Shown: positions 47,803-60,340, numbered from the stretch's first letter. The stretch: DNA of 64,000 nt from Gymnopus androsaceus JB14 (GCA_009733575.1 ML769492.1:99082-163081); one strand, 5' to 3'. The notes: a model not told the origin generated them from the letters alone. Made by a program: numbers and translations.

Positions 47803-48636
47803 ATGTTGAGAACCTTTGCAAGGAAATTATCCACTTCTATTCCAGTCCGTATGCCTGTCGAGTTGAAAGGAAGTTGTCACTGTGGCACGGTACGCTTCAC
47901 CGTGCAATCCAGCACTCCTGTTCCCTATCAGGTTTGTACTATATGGATATACATTTCCTCTAGTGCGACTGACGATTTTGCTGCATAGCTTTGTGTATGT
48001 TCCATTTGTAGGAAGGTCGGAGGGGTTGGTGGTTCCGTTAACCTTGGAGCCCACTCGAAAACATTGCAGATCCTCCAAGGCAAGGAACACATCAGGTGAG
48101 GTCCATTGTAGACCTTTCAATATCAGGCTCTTGATACTCACTGTCTATGTGCCATCGGAATAGTGTCTACAATGCTGTATTTCATCGAGACACACCAGGT
48201 TAGTTCATTCGCATTAACAAGGCGCCGATACTCACTATCTAACTTTGTGTGGGGATCCTGCACAAGAAACGACTGCTGTCTCTGAAAGGAGCTTTTGCTC
48301 GAAATGTTCCTCCATGCTTTGGAATTATAGTAAGAAGTGGTGCGTTCATCCAGTTCCTGGTCGTACTTGATCAATCTAATGGTACTGCAGGCCTGAGCTT
48401 ATTCATCCATTTGCTTCGGTCATCGACAGCCCCGAGCTGCAACCACCAGAGTCTATGGTGAGTAGTGGGTTGGTTTTATTCCGTTTTTTTACTGACTTAC
48501 ATGCCAGGTCGTTGTAAGAGCTGATTCCAAGCCGGACTACGTTCGCCTTCCAGAGGGAAAGAAAGACGTTTATGCTGTGTATGGTACCGATTCTATTGAA
48601 GGATGGCACAAGAAGAACAACCTGTGGGTCGAGTAA
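47803..48636 (+). CDS. GFA/CENP-V-like zinc enzyme, tandem copy 2, mitochondrial presequence
   Basis: Exons 47803-47931, 47989-48095, 48164-48198, 48267-48339, 48391-48457 and 48508-48636 encode 179 residues. It has one more intron than copy 1, in the DTPETT region. The same zinc ligands are present (GSCHCGTVRF, CSICRK, FCSKCSSMLW). The N-terminus MLRTFARKLSTSIPVR precedes the conserved MPVELKGSCH. It is basic, free of acidic residues and Ser/Arg-rich, as expected of a mitochondrial targeting peptide. It arose by tandem duplication with copy 1, in the same orientation. Confidence 0.85.
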
Positions 48637-48909
48637 TTGAAAAGGCTCAGTTCAAGGAGACGGAGGAGACGGGAAGAAAGCAGATTTCTTCAAAGGCAGT
48701 ACAAAATACAATTACAAACCGCTCAATCAATAAAAGGGAAATAAGAATAATAAAACATCCATCGAATAAGTAAGATCGTTATGAGGAGGGAAATCTAGAA
48801 ACTAAAAACTGAGAGGAGAGTACAGTTCAGCCAATAATGTCCCAGCAAATAACGGAAGCGACAGTGAAGAAGAGGAAAGTGAAGGGCTGACGGAGCCCGA
48901 GGAGCACGA

Positions 48910-50052
48910 TTAACTGGACCACGGAGGCATAGGCCTCGCAAACTGCTCAAGGAAATTCTCGTAATCGGGACTGAAAATCTCTCGAAAATCCGTTTCCGGG
49001 ATAGTCACAGGAATCGTACGATTCAGCTCCGCCATACGTCTCAGAGCAGAATCAAATGGCGTAGGTTGCAACTGCTGAACAGAGACCTGGCTGTGATGAA
49101 TATCAATGCTAGCTCTGCCATAGATCGGCAAGGGCTTTGACCATCGATCTGCGGGAGCGTAGTCAAAGGGGAGGTTTGGTGACTTTGGAGAAGGAGAGAA
49201 AGTTCGGACTCGAACGAGTAGTTGAAATGAAGTGCCCCGAATCTCTCCAACGGAGGTGTACTCTCCACAGCAGGTGAAAGAGGCCGCGGCTCGGGCGAGC
49301 GGCGAATTTCGTCCCAGTTAGATTCAGGATCCTGACGGCGATGCACAAAATCAGGTTCAAAGAAGAGATCATCCAAGTTGGATGGAGGTCCGTCGGGGAA
49401 GAAAGGCTTCCCGACAGGTTCTGGAATAGGGTCAATAGTGGATGATTCGGGCAGGGATGGGAAGTCCAAGGTAGAATCGAAGGAGGGTTTCGATGAAGTA
49501 GGAGAGGATATATCGGACGGATGATGCGGCAGGAGATTCCGCTGAACTATCTTTCTTCGACGCTCGAGCCTTCCTTGGCTTGGGCACGTAGTGGTGGATT
49601 CTCTTGCGATGACGAGTAAGAGACGCAGGATCGCAGGTCCTGAAATCGCACTCAGGACAAGCTTTAGACTTGTCTTGCGAGCTGTGAATGACATTAGATT
49701 GATGACTATATAACTTATATAGTGGAAACTCACTGAGTGCGGTAGTGGGTGTTGAGGTTGGACTTTTGAAGGGCCTCGAAAGAGCAATCGGGCCATGAGC
49801 ATTGATATTTCCTACGAAAAATGACATCAGTACGCAGAGCTTGGACCCAGATGATAATCACTCACACTTGTGCCATCCCGACCCCATGAGTGCGCATGTG
49901 TCTGCGCATGTCGTGGCGGTGAGCGATTACGACACCACACTCATTGCATTGGCAAGCAGACTGGTTAATAAGTTTCTATAAGTAAACATGCGTTAGTAAA
50001 GCTGGGATCAAGGTGAAGAAAGAACACCAACCAAAGAGGTTGCGCGGGGCAT
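48910..50052 (-). CDS. Three-finger C2H2 zinc-finger transcription factor
   Basis: Start ATG at 50052 (MPRATSL), with exon 2 from ~49982. Finger 1 is CNECGVVIAHRHDMRRHMRTH, split by an intron from finger 2, CSWPDCSFEALQKSNLNTHY. Another intron precedes finger 3, CPECDFRTCDPASLTRHRKR. A basic stretch (KPRKARASKK) follows, then a long Pro/Ser/acidic region with SNLDDLFFEP. The C-terminus has KPLPIYGRASIDIHH and ends FARPMPPWSS. The reading frame changes at ~49530 and again near 49190. These may be introns I could not place cleanly, or frameshifts, so the C-terminal half is less certain than the fingers. The targets are unknown. Confidence 0.7.
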
Positions 50053-51686
50053 CTTGAGCAATATATGGCTACTATTGAGTCCTAAGAAGAGGCGATATAG
50101 CGAGGAATGGGTATTCCAGATGGGGAGAGAGCGGCGGAAGCTGCTGGATGAGGAGAAGCATGTTCGAATTGGCGGGATTATAACCGCTTTCAAAAAATGG
50201 GTGGATTGGTGTGCGAACCAATTCGGTTTCTACCTTATATAGACTGCGCCCTCGAGTGGCACTCAAGAATCTCCTTTCAAGGGAATCCGACGGTCCAAGC
50301 AGCAACGGCTTATGCCAACCGCTTAACAAAAAGGAAATATTTTTCGACAGCTTTTTTGATTGGTTTCCATGTGCTGGAAAAGACCTTCTAAGGAAAAAAA
50401 CAACGCTGTGGAATGATTTGTCAGTGAGTGACAACAATGAAAAAGATACAGACACTCACGAACGTCTGCTCTCGCTGGTTAGAGAGGTGGATCGATTCAG
50501 TAATGGCTTCGTAAACGTGAAGATATTCGCTAGAAATAATTCAAGAAGCCCATGAGGAGTGTACAGGAATCCCCCGATCTCGATTCAACTCGGGCTGACC
50601 ATGGTGCAAAGCAGTCACACAGCCACATTTCTTGTTTTTGTTCTCTTTTCATAACAACGATGACTGGAACCGTTGATGGACACAGAATGCATCCAACACA
50701 CCAACGAGCGTACACCTGCGAGAAAGGTCAGAGTATCATCGACTAGGTGCTAAGAGCTCATGTCTGAGCTTCAGCTGGAGCCATGCATTCTCTGCCAAGA
50801 AGCACGACGCCGAAGATGACGATGGCGGGGAGTAGTATGAGAGGCTGGGAGAATCATTGACCTATCTGGCCTGCACTTGACGTCGCACACCCAGGAGTAG
50901 CGAGAGATAGTAGGTCAAGGGAACCATGTAACTGGCAGCCAGTTTTATATTGTCGCATAACCGATTATAGCAGTAATTCGCGGTACGATTCCGCAGGAAG
51001 CAAATACAAATATTACGTTGAGCTCAATCCACGAGCGAGTTGCAGGGACTTCAAGGCTTCTCGGAGTGTAAGCCTCGCCAGTTTCCTACCATCGTCGCGG
51101 CAAGAACAGTTCTACAGACCTAGCGACGTCGCCTGGAGTGCATTGTCATTGGATATCCGGGTGCCAGAAAGCGTTGGAAGACTGGGCTGAACTGAAATTA
51201 CGAGGCTGGAGTCGACACGGATGGACCCAGCTTCAAAAAAATTCGGAAAGGAAAGCATTAATTGACCTGAGAAGGTTCTATCAGTCCATTTTTCACTAGC
51301 ATCCTCGACGGAGCGTGACTGTAGTTTGAGTCGGCGTAGGGAAGACAAGATTGAAAGCAACTTGATTAAAGAGGCAATTTGCACTGGCAGCGTACCATTT
51401 TCATCTTGCGTGTGTTTAAATTGTCGTCTCAGGCTCTGTAAATTAGTCTCAGCTAACCCCAGCATCGAATGCAGCGACCTCCTGCAGGGACAATCACAGA
51501 TAGTAGTGGATATGGTCAAAGCGATATAAATGATCGGAGAACAGCCACAAAAAAGCGTTGCCAATTTTCAGTCATCAACCGTCATGATCTATCGTCCACG
51601 GCACCGACCCCAGTCTATAAGTGCATTATTCCAATGATGAATCTCTTTATATCTCATCTCTACTCGCGTGCTGCAAGCGAACTCAT
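50053..51686. other. Long intergenic region
   Basis: It lies between the divergent zinc-finger gene and the RNA-repair gene. A minus-strand frame at 51112-51564 is open for 150 codons with no recognised family; other frames are shorter. There are no repeats or RNA genes that I can support. Confidence 0.4.
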
Positions 51687-54362
51687 ATGGCTTCTAATTT
51701 GAAATACAATCTTCAAAGACTTCACGGGGCAGGCCTAGTTCTTGCTGGAGATGGCATTCGAGATTTGGTCTCAGAGGCCCTCTCTGCTGTTCCAGCAAAT
51801 GCAGAGCCTCGAAAACATTTCTATATGACCGTTCTTACCGAATCGGAGCTGCTGAATCTTTCTGTCGATAGAGTTGATGCGCTCAAAGCAGAGACCTCAC
51901 GCGTATATTGTATTGGGGCCGGTAAAAGCCATACCAAGGAACTCTACTTTGCAGTCATCGTATGGGCGGAAGGACAACAGCTAAGGAAGAGCCTAGGTCT
52001 AGCTCCTATTAACTTCCACATCTGTCTTACTGCTAATGGCAAGCAGGACGTGGAGACGGACACGGACTACAGCATCCACGGCCTCTTACCTGGCCAATTC
52101 CCAGCGCATCCCTCGCCAGAGCTCTTGGATCATCTAGTCTTCACTCTTCATCTCCTCTCCGATTATTCTACAGCTCAACTCTACTGTGTAGACCTCATCC
52201 TCGCGCAGCCCGACTCTTTTCGCGGTTACCTGAGACTTGCAGATGCTGCATTTCAGGGCTCCCAGTATAAACTTGCCATGCTCTCTTACGCTCGTGCATT
52301 TGACCTCTCTTCGGAGGACAAAGTACGGCGTTTCTGTCTCAAATGGATCGAGAAATGTTCTCATTATTCGGAGTGGGGACCAGTCTTCCAGGAATCCGAA
52401 AAGAAGGAAGTACCGGAACGTCTTGCATCATTACTGTCCCTTCCATGGTCAGAGAATCTGAAAGGCGCTCTCGATAGCCTTGTGCTTTCTCCTACGCTTT
52501 GCTTAGAGTCTCGAAACCAGCTCTATCTACCCATTCCCAGCACAACACCAGCAGTAGCGTTCCAAAGACTACCACGATTTTTCCGTTGGATCGTCCCTTT
52601 TCATCTCTGTGGTGTGTTTTCTATTTTGCTCTTCTCTATGAAGTAGTGTGAATTTTATCTTGCAGTTATGTCTACGCCGAAAACTGAAGCCGACATCTCC
52701 GCTCTGTCTTCAATGGGCATTCGCACGGTGCTCACTTTGACTGAGGAAGAGCCTCTTCCGCAAGCCTGGTTTACCGACAAACCTATTTCGAACAGCTTCC
52801 TCCCGATTCCAAACTACCATCCCCCTTCTATTGAGCAGATGGATGTCATTATGCAGCTCTTGCAAGATGATACCAAGGTCCCAATCTTGGTCCACTGCGG
52901 AGGCGGTAAAGGGCGCGCAGGAACTGTCATTGCGTGCTATCTTGCTGCCTACGGGTTTAGCAAGTCACGTTTGGACCAAGATCATCCAGAGCTTTCTGCG
53001 AACGAAGCCATTTCCGCTCTTCGTAGTCTAAGGCCTGGAAGCTTGGAAACTTCCCAGCAGGAAGCCTTTGTTTCCAAGTGGTGCAGTACCATTTGGAAGA
53101 GACAGTCCGTTTTTCCAGATCGCCCTTCAGAGCCACCACCCTGTCAGCTAGTCATTGACGGAGAGCTCGAAGCCGATGCGAATTTGTTTATGTTGATTGG
53201 TCTTCCAGGATCAGGAAAGTCCTGGCTTTCTCGGTGTCTAATTGCACGAGACCGGAAGGGCTGGGCATACATCTCCCAAGACGAGTCCGGAAGTCGTGCA
53301 TCTTGCGAGAGAGAGATCGGATATGAGCGAAACGGCAGGGTTCTGTTAGACAGGTGTAACACCTCCGACGTGGATCGCCAATGGTGGCTTAGCCTTGCTT
53401 CGAACTGGGCGAGAAACCCAGTGTGTATTTGGTTTGATTATCCACAAGAGCTTTGTCTCTCCAGAGCTCAGATGCGTATAGGCCATCCCACACTCCCACC
53501 TGGAGGTCGGGTACGCGCTGCAGTGGACCAGATGAATAAATCATTTGTTCGCCCATCTTTAAAGGAAGGGTTTAAAGCAATTATCATCATCCGATCATTT
53601 GAAGCCGCTCACGAGCTTGTTCTTCGCCTTTCCTCTCGTATTGGGATATACAAGTTCCCTCGAACAGCGCACCTTCTGGATCTTGGAGCTGCTACCTCCG
53701 ACGACCTCATTCTCCCACCTTCGTCTATCTCGCCGTTTTCCGGGCGTGTGGTAATAACAGAAAAGGTTGACGGTGCAAATATGGGATTCTCCTTCTCCTC
53801 TGACCGTTCGCAAATCATCGTGCAGAATCGCTCGCATTATGTGAATAGTTCCAGCCACGAACAGTTCAAGAAACTTGGTCATTGGGTTGATGTTCACCGT
53901 GATGAGTTGTTCCAATTGCTCAACCGCGATGAACACTTTCCCGAACGATATGTCCTATTCGGAGAATGGCTTTACGCCACGCATTCAATTCCCTACAGTC
54001 GTCTACCGGATCGATTTATGGCGTTTGATTTGTACGACCGAAGTTTGGGTGTCTTTGTTAATAGACGGACGTTACAGGGGTTGTTGGAACGAACAACTAT
54101 TGCGATCGTTCCGCTTGTGTATGAGGGGGAGATGCCTTCGGAGGAAAGGCTCAAGGAGATGGTGCAAAGTCCGTCAATGTTTTACGACGGGAGAGTGGAA
54201 GGTGTTTATATGAAATGGGAGAATGGGGGATGGGTTGGTCGGAGAGGAAAGGTTGTCAGAGCAGATTTCATTGCCGGTAATGAACACTGGTCGAAGAAGA
54301 ATTTACAGGTTAATGGACTTGCTTTGGTATCAGACTTCAGACTTGTAGTCTTGGTCTTGTAA
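51687..54362 (+). CDS. Multidomain RNA/polynucleotide repair enzyme (2H-like, DSP, P-loop kinase, RNA ligase)
   Basis: Exons 51687-52611 and 52666-54362 encode 873 residues. Start MASNLKYN is preferred over a Met 22 codons earlier because MASN begins the globular sequence. Residues ~15-125 resemble 2H-phosphoesterase-type 'Swiss Army Knife' repair domains, with motif remnants HFYMTVLT (44-51) and FHICLTANG (110-118). Residues ~135-250 look TPR-like. Residues ~310-450 are a dual-specificity phosphatase domain with catalytic loop HCGGGKGRAG (~384). Residues ~480-640 are a P-loop polynucleotide-kinase-like domain, GLPGSGKSW (~486). Residues ~665-860 are an RNA-ligase domain with nucleotidyl-lysine motif EKVDGAN (~674), then FGEWLYA and EGVYMKW. 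The set would process 2',3' and 5' ends and join RNA. It is distinct from the Trl1 tRNA ligase order. Confidence 0.8.
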
Positions 54363-55527
54363 AAGCACGAGACGGAAATATCGAGACGCGACTTGCATGT
54401 GGCTCGAGAGGGTTACAGTCTAAGCTGCAGCTGGGCTTGAGCATGCTACTACATACGATGAGCACACAAGGAGAGTTGGAAGAGTGTTCCCCCGAGAGAA
54501 GCTCCTTCGTCAGGCTCGCCTAGTCTGCAGACTCTGCTTGACCAGCGCTAAACGATTAAAAGTACACCGGGAGCACGAAACGGCGCGGTTCGACACCCAC
54601 AGACCCGTTGACCCCAGTAAGGCCGATCTCATAGCTCTATGGCATACGGTAGAACCTTACTAGGGAGTCCCAGGTTAATTATACTGTAACTAGTTTTAAG
54701 TATGTACCTAAATAAGCTCATCTAGCCAACTTCAGCTCAGTGTGCACGGGGGAGTGCTGTGTGAGTTCCTTCAATTCGTTTCGTTTTTCTTGTTATTCTC
54801 TCTTCCTTCGTGCCTCTCACGGTCTTGCTTCCTTGTCCCGCTCATTCCCTTCCCCTTGCTTTCCCCCATCCCCGTTTGTTCTACCCAAACCAACTCCCTT
54901 GCAGTTTCTCTGCCGACACCATACCCTCCGACTCGCTCGTCTACGTAGTTCAACGGACTTCCCTCACCCATGAAGTCACAATGACCGACGAACCTGATCA
55001 AGTCAAAATGGCTGCGCGGAAGGCGCATAGTACTGCTGGGCAAGGCTATTGGGATTGGGAAGAGGACTTACCTTGGATTTGCGGGTTTCATTTGATCACA
55101 ATTTACGGGCTTACCTTAAAAACATTTGACAGAATGAACGCACACAACATCCTCCTCACCCATTTCTCTGCGGAACATCGCTTCTACCACCACCATTTTC
55201 GACCACGACTAAATCCCCGGTTCCTTGATCATACGATACTAATAAGTACTTGTTCCTTTCTACTGTTGCCTCCTATGTACTCTACAAAATATCTACAAAA
55301 CATCTACATGTATCCAAAATAGATTAAAAAACCTCGCTTTGCAGCAACCCCGCTACTCTTAGTACCCTCTTGGGCTTCTGTTCTTCCTCCCCCTCCCTCC
55401 TCCCTCTTCTCCCTCTCCTCCCTATAGCTCTCCTCAATCGCCTTCATATCAAACTGCGCAACCTTTCACGTGTACCCAATCGTTTGGATTGGCGTAGTCG
55501 AGCTCGGACACATCACGACTAACATCA
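54363..55527. other. Intergenic region
   Basis: A plus-strand frame at 54810-55322 (170 codons) includes AARKAHSTAGQGYWDWEEDL but has no recognised domain. GGTTCGACACCC near 54590 resembles a tRNA B box, but no tRNA can be folded around it. I call no gene. Confidence 0.35.
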
Positions 55528-57128
55528 CTAGTAATCATATTTCGCCTGCCATGTTTCTTCTATAATAGTCGCTGCTCTTTCGGCAAGTGTATAAACGACA
55601 GCTTGAGGATGGCATTCTGGGATCGCGGGCTGAAAACAACATTAATCAGTGATACAGTGCGATTGACAAGAGATAGGTGTCGAACAAAGGCGGATGCGTC
55701 CACAACACGAAGGCCAGAAACTTTCTTGACAAGGAGATTGGAGTCGAGGACACCCCAGGAGGCTGACGTAGGTGACATGGCCGCAGTACCAACCGGGCTG
55801 GAAGTAACACCAATGTCAGTACCAAGCCAGCGCACTACACTTCAACTAAGCAAGAAACCTACTGGTTGGGGGGCGCAGTCAAATTGCGTGCATAGGCCAC
55901 GCGAGAATCGAATGTCGTAGCATCTTGAAGCGTACCATAGGGCGATGGATTGAAGACAGCGAGCAACGGAGAGCTTAGTTGAACAGTCAATCAAAGAATG
56001 GATGTTTGGAACAGATAACATACGCAAGAAGAGTCTCTGCGTCCAGCATGGCCTGAGCCATAGCGGCTTGATCGAAGGGATGAGACAGCAACGTTGTGCA
56101 TCGATTAATGGCGCTGCAAATGGATCGCTGGATGCAAGAGTCATCGATCCACCTTGTACAAAATGAGAGATTGGTTTTTAAAAACGCATAAAGTAGGACC
56201 ACTCACGAGAGCAGTAAAGTTGCCCGCGTTCCAATCCGTTTGAAAAGAGAAACGACCACCAATCGATTTCGCAGTATCAATAACTGGTTCATTAAGGATA
56301 GTCTCAAACCCCGGTGTAGAGACTAGAACAGGACCATCGCCATGAGCAGATGGAATGAGGCCGCTGTGTGGATCTGCCAATTGGGAGGTCTAGGACAAGA
56401 GGTAGTAAGAATCATAAGTTATACCAATGATATGAAACATACCCTCATGTAGTAAGGTTCTATGTTTTCCCAGGACCATTGGGAATCGTTGGTCAATGTG
56501 GCCCAGCGGTCCCAGAAGTCGTTCGATCCTCGATTGAAAGCCAGTAGGTCTGATTTTGTCGGCCAACTATTATCGGACATATATTTTATGAAGCACTTAC
56601 TGACAACACTGCTTCCGCCTAGAGTATGACCTCGCTCATAATAGACCGTGCGATTGTTCAATGAAGGCTGAGCAACCGAAGTGAAGTTCCAGTCGAAGGT
56701 AGTGCCTTTTAAGAATGGTGCCTTTGAGAGTTAGGAAATAAGCATTTTGCAGTTTATGGCAAAGAAATAGGATACTGACAAAGAATGGCACCTCAACGTT
56801 CAAAGCAGAGTCTGGGCTACCGGCAAAGCAGTTGTAAGTACAAATCAATACTCAGAAGAAAATGACCAACGTTGAACCCGCTTCAATAACGAGGACGTTA
56901 ACACGGGGATTTGCGGACAATCTGTTTGCGAGGACACAACCAGCTGTACCCCCTGTGAAGGTATGTATGTGTTAGCTCCGAGTCCGCATACTGACTCATG
57001 AATAGCGTACCTCCTACAATTATGAAGTCATAATTCACATCTTCCGGTAATTCTGAGACAACGGAATAGATTTTGGAGTACGCTGTAGCAGAAAAGGTCG
57101 AGAGAATGAAAGCGAAGAAACACGACAT
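55528..57128 (-). pseudogene. GMC oxidoreductase (aryl-alcohol oxidase type) lacking its middle third
   Basis: Start at 57128: MSCFFAFILSTFSATAYS is a signal peptide, followed by KIYSVVSELPEDVNYDFIIV. Splicing at ~57008/56958 gives GGGTAGCVLANRLSANP, the FAD dinucleotide-binding motif. GHTLGGSSVV and YNRGSNDFWDRWA-like blocks follow, then PSAHGDGPVLVSTPGF and WNAGNFTAL. The next exon jumps to GGSMTLASSDPFAAPLI, skipping ~200-230 residues of FAD/substrate domain present in the ~590-residue family. The C-terminus is normal: [11 protein letters not shown] (His made across a CA|C splice), LRVVDASAF, and PAIPECHPQ with the second His. The stop is at 55528-55530. Ends are intact and splice sites look good, so either an expressed shortened form or a deletion pseudogene is possible. 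Confidence 0.75.
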
Positions 57129-57977
57129 CGGGGGACCAAGAACCTGAGCGAAGTTCGAGTTTTCTTTGCATCAGTAAATCGGGGAAAGTATGCTGACGGA
57201 TGGCGTGAAAGGGCAATACGAAGAATCATCTAATCTAATCGCAATTGAATATTATCCATTCCCATCCTTGACGAAATGTTTAGACTGCATTGCAGCGTAT
57301 TGCCATCTCGACCTCATATTGCATTGTGATGGCCAGCACCTTCCCATATCTTAGTGGCAATGTCATATATTCTAACTGTGAGGAAATATGTCTAGAGCAT
57401 TATGATTCGATTACAATGCATTTTTGTTCTCTGCCCATGTTCCGTTTTTCTGGCCATCTTTGGTATTTTCTTCGAAAGCTTCTCTCACTATGTGACGTAG
57501 GCGGGAGGGCCAAGGTTGCTTTTCGATTTTTGATTTTTGATCTTTGATTTTTCATATGATTTTTCGCATTTTGTTTTTGTGTTTCACCTATTATCAGAGT
57601 GCTTAGTGTATATAGGGTATATCCCTGTCTAGCTTTCACTTGGTTGTTGGCTGTATAAGGCCAATTGAACCTATCCTGCAAAGGTGCAAAGGACACATAT
57701 TACATTACATACCATCTGTTAACAAAGCTCTGATGGTGTACCCGTTTGATTCTCCCTTGCTGTGCAGTAACGCAAGCCCAGACTTATGCCGAAACCATCA
57801 GATCGTGTGGTCGGTTCCCCTTATGATCAGTATGTATATATTCTGTTGCTTTTGTACATTATATTTCGCTACTCCATTTCATTTTTACCTCATCTCATTT
57901 TGCTGGCTTTGCATTTTATGTAGAATTGTGAGCTTTTATTGTCAATGAAGGACTACTATACTACTATACTGCTCCAT
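57129..57977. other. Intergenic region, AT-rich
   Basis: No gene. A GATTTTT/GATCTTT-type simple repeat lies at ~57523-57560. The rest has no recognisable feature. Confidence 0.4.
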
Positions 57978-60340
57978 TCAATTTTCATCAACAGTACTTG
58001 TGAAACTAACCAGGGGAGTGGCTGTAGCATTTTTCTGAGTGTTTTCCTCCTTAAGTGAAGCAAGTAGAAGGTCATTGCACTTCTTATTGCACTGATGCAT
58101 ATTGACGAATTCCTGTATCCCTTTTAAGCCATGGTCACCAACACCACTGTCACTGCAGCAGATTATTAGCATGGAGTAAGTAGAGTCAATAGCCATGGAA
58201 CTGACTGACCCTCCCAAAGTGTGAGTCATGACATCAAATAGTACTTGCCATTCGCCACCAGACTCAGGATCGCCAACCCTCATTGCTAGAATAAAGAAAT
58301 AATTGAGGGACATTTTATGCAGCAATGGACCATAACATACTTTGCAGATCAGCAAAAACCATTGTTTTTTCAGTCCATTGGTAGGCAAAGTGTACAAAGC
58401 AAGTCAGAGTGTCACCCACTTTACTGTTATGGGCTGGGTGCTGCATTGTGCCTGACCACTTGTTTGGCTGTCTTGTGGTTGATCGCATAGGCTCAAGTAA
58501 CCATATGATAAAATCCTTCCTTTGGTCCAGTGCAGAATATTCATCGGGGGTAATACCTGAAGCTGGAGAAGGCTCGCCACTTCCCACCACTTCAACAGCA
58601 AGGTGAAAATTGGCAACTTTGATATCTGCAAAATGCTAATCAGCAAGATATATTGCTCCACATGCATGGATATCTTACCTGTCGAAACACTAGCTAGATT
58701 TTTCTTTGCATGGTTCATAAACTCGGACAGAATTTCTTGAAGTTGTTTAAGACGAAGGACTTCATTCTCGACCTCAGTCTTGTTCTGCTCTGTGGTAACT
58801 ATATCATTTCCTGTATTCCAGAAGCGTTTGGCTGCCCACTCTTTGTTGTCAAGGATGAGCTAGAGGGTGCCATGTAAATATTGAAGGTCATCAATGTCAG
58901 TATTTGCAACACATACCTTGAACACAAGCTTTGTTGCACCCCTACCAAATTCTTCATTGGCAATGTATCCAGTCTGGACACTCACTTCAGGATCATCAGT
59001 GACTTTGGGGTACCAGATTTGAGTTTCGCCCTCGTTGTTATCTTCAATTGACCCAAATACAAGCCCTATTTTGGTTGTACCCTGAGGAGTACGAACAACC
59101 CAGGTTGATTGGAGGGTTTGAGGCACTTCAAGACCCAAGTCAAATTCAAGTTTCCAGAACTGCGACACACATACCTTTTGATTGTTTCACAGTCGAAATC
59201 ATAGCCTCTGATGCAAGACCAATACTTTTGCGTTTCTTCCCCAGTTCCTTGTCTGTTTTGATCCATTTAGGGGCTGCAACCCCAGTCACTTCCTCGAACT
59301 GTGCCAGGGAGTTTAAAATATGTAGATTCAAGTTTACAAGTATGAAACAAACCTTGGCAACATCAATAAACCCTTCCAGATAAACAAAAGGTCCTTTGCT
59401 AGGTTTTGTGGTCGAAGGGCATCTTTTTGTAGGATCAGGATTCAAAATCTTTTCGTGAACATCATGGAAATGCCCAATTTTTTGAGCAGTGCTTCCTGGA
59501 AGAAAGGCCATGTGGTTGAAGAGGTGTAAGTCGATGAACTCACTAGCCATATGACCATATCAGTATGCATTTTATATCAGATTATGAAGGTGACATACGA
59601 GTTCAAGCTTTCTTTACTAGCAACATCCCATTTCACATTCCAAATTCTGATTAGTTTGTCAACAACATGTGGATGAGACATATTAGAATGTATGCATATT
59701 AACTTGGATTGAATCCTTACCATCAAAATCTACTGTCTCTGTGAAAGTATCAATTGCCACCCCCAGTTTATTCCAAAGCAAAGTTCCTTTAGGAATGACA
59801 GGTGACAGAAATACCTGGATCTCGCGGCCACCCTGTGCACCCGAAGCATGCACAGCTGCTTTTGAGACTGAAGCCTGTGCTTGCACTGTCAGAGCTGCTC
59901 CTTTTTTGACATTACTTGGAATTGTGCGAGCGGCCATTGCATCCCCTCTGCTCCTTCTTTTCATTGCTTGGATGTCTTGACTCGAGGAATCTGAAGACTT
60001 GCCTGTCGAACCATAAGTCTTTGAAAATCAGTGGGAAAAAAACCTTCAATACAAACTTTTTCTTTCGCAGATTCCACACTGAGTGTTCGGGGCGAGATGT
60101 GCAAAGATACCTCCACAGCCTGAGCAGGTTGGTGTAGCCTATTAAGAACAGTTAGTCAAGATAACTTGTCTGACTAGTAGCTGATACACATACCAGATCA
60201 TGCTGAATTTGCTCAGCATCGGTGAGTTTTGAGAGATGGGAGCATCTTGCACATAGACCAGGATAGTCCTTGTATGGGAACTCTCGGCGACAGCCATGAG
60301 TAGGATTCATGGCATCATAACAACTAAGATCATCGGCCAT
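57978..60340 (-). CDS. Alpha-kinase (atypical protein kinase) with N-terminal Cys-rich region
   Basis: Start at 60340 (MADDLSCYDAMNPTHGCRRE), with a Cys-rich N-terminus (CARCSHL, then CSGCGG and CGIC across an intron). A Ser/Lys linker follows (QDIQAMKRRSRGDAMAAR), then domain sequence VFLSPVIPKGTLLWNK. The kinase begins at FWKLEFDLGLEVPQTL. EEFGRGATKLVFK is the ATP-binding segment and AAKRFW the Lys region. Next come DFIIWLLEP, FVHFAYQWTEKTMVFADLQ and VLFDVMTHTLGGSS. The zinc-binding end GVGDHGLKGIQEFVNMHQCNKKC is diagnostic of alpha-kinases (MHCK/TRPM7/eEF2K fold). The short tail stops at 57978-57980. Exon borders are partly inferred. Agaricomycetes carry lineage-expanded alpha-kinases of unknown function. 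Confidence 0.8.

Noticed and set aside
51112..51564. 150-codon minus-strand frame before the RNA-repair gene
   Set aside because: It could be part of a gene, but no recognised motif or neighbouring exons were found.
54560..54620. tRNA-like B box (GGTTCGACACCC)
   Set aside because: No acceptor stem, D arm or anticodon arm can be paired around it.
54810..55322. 170-codon plus-strand frame
   Set aside because: It is Pro/Ser-rich at the start and unrecognised afterwards; there is not enough to call a gene.
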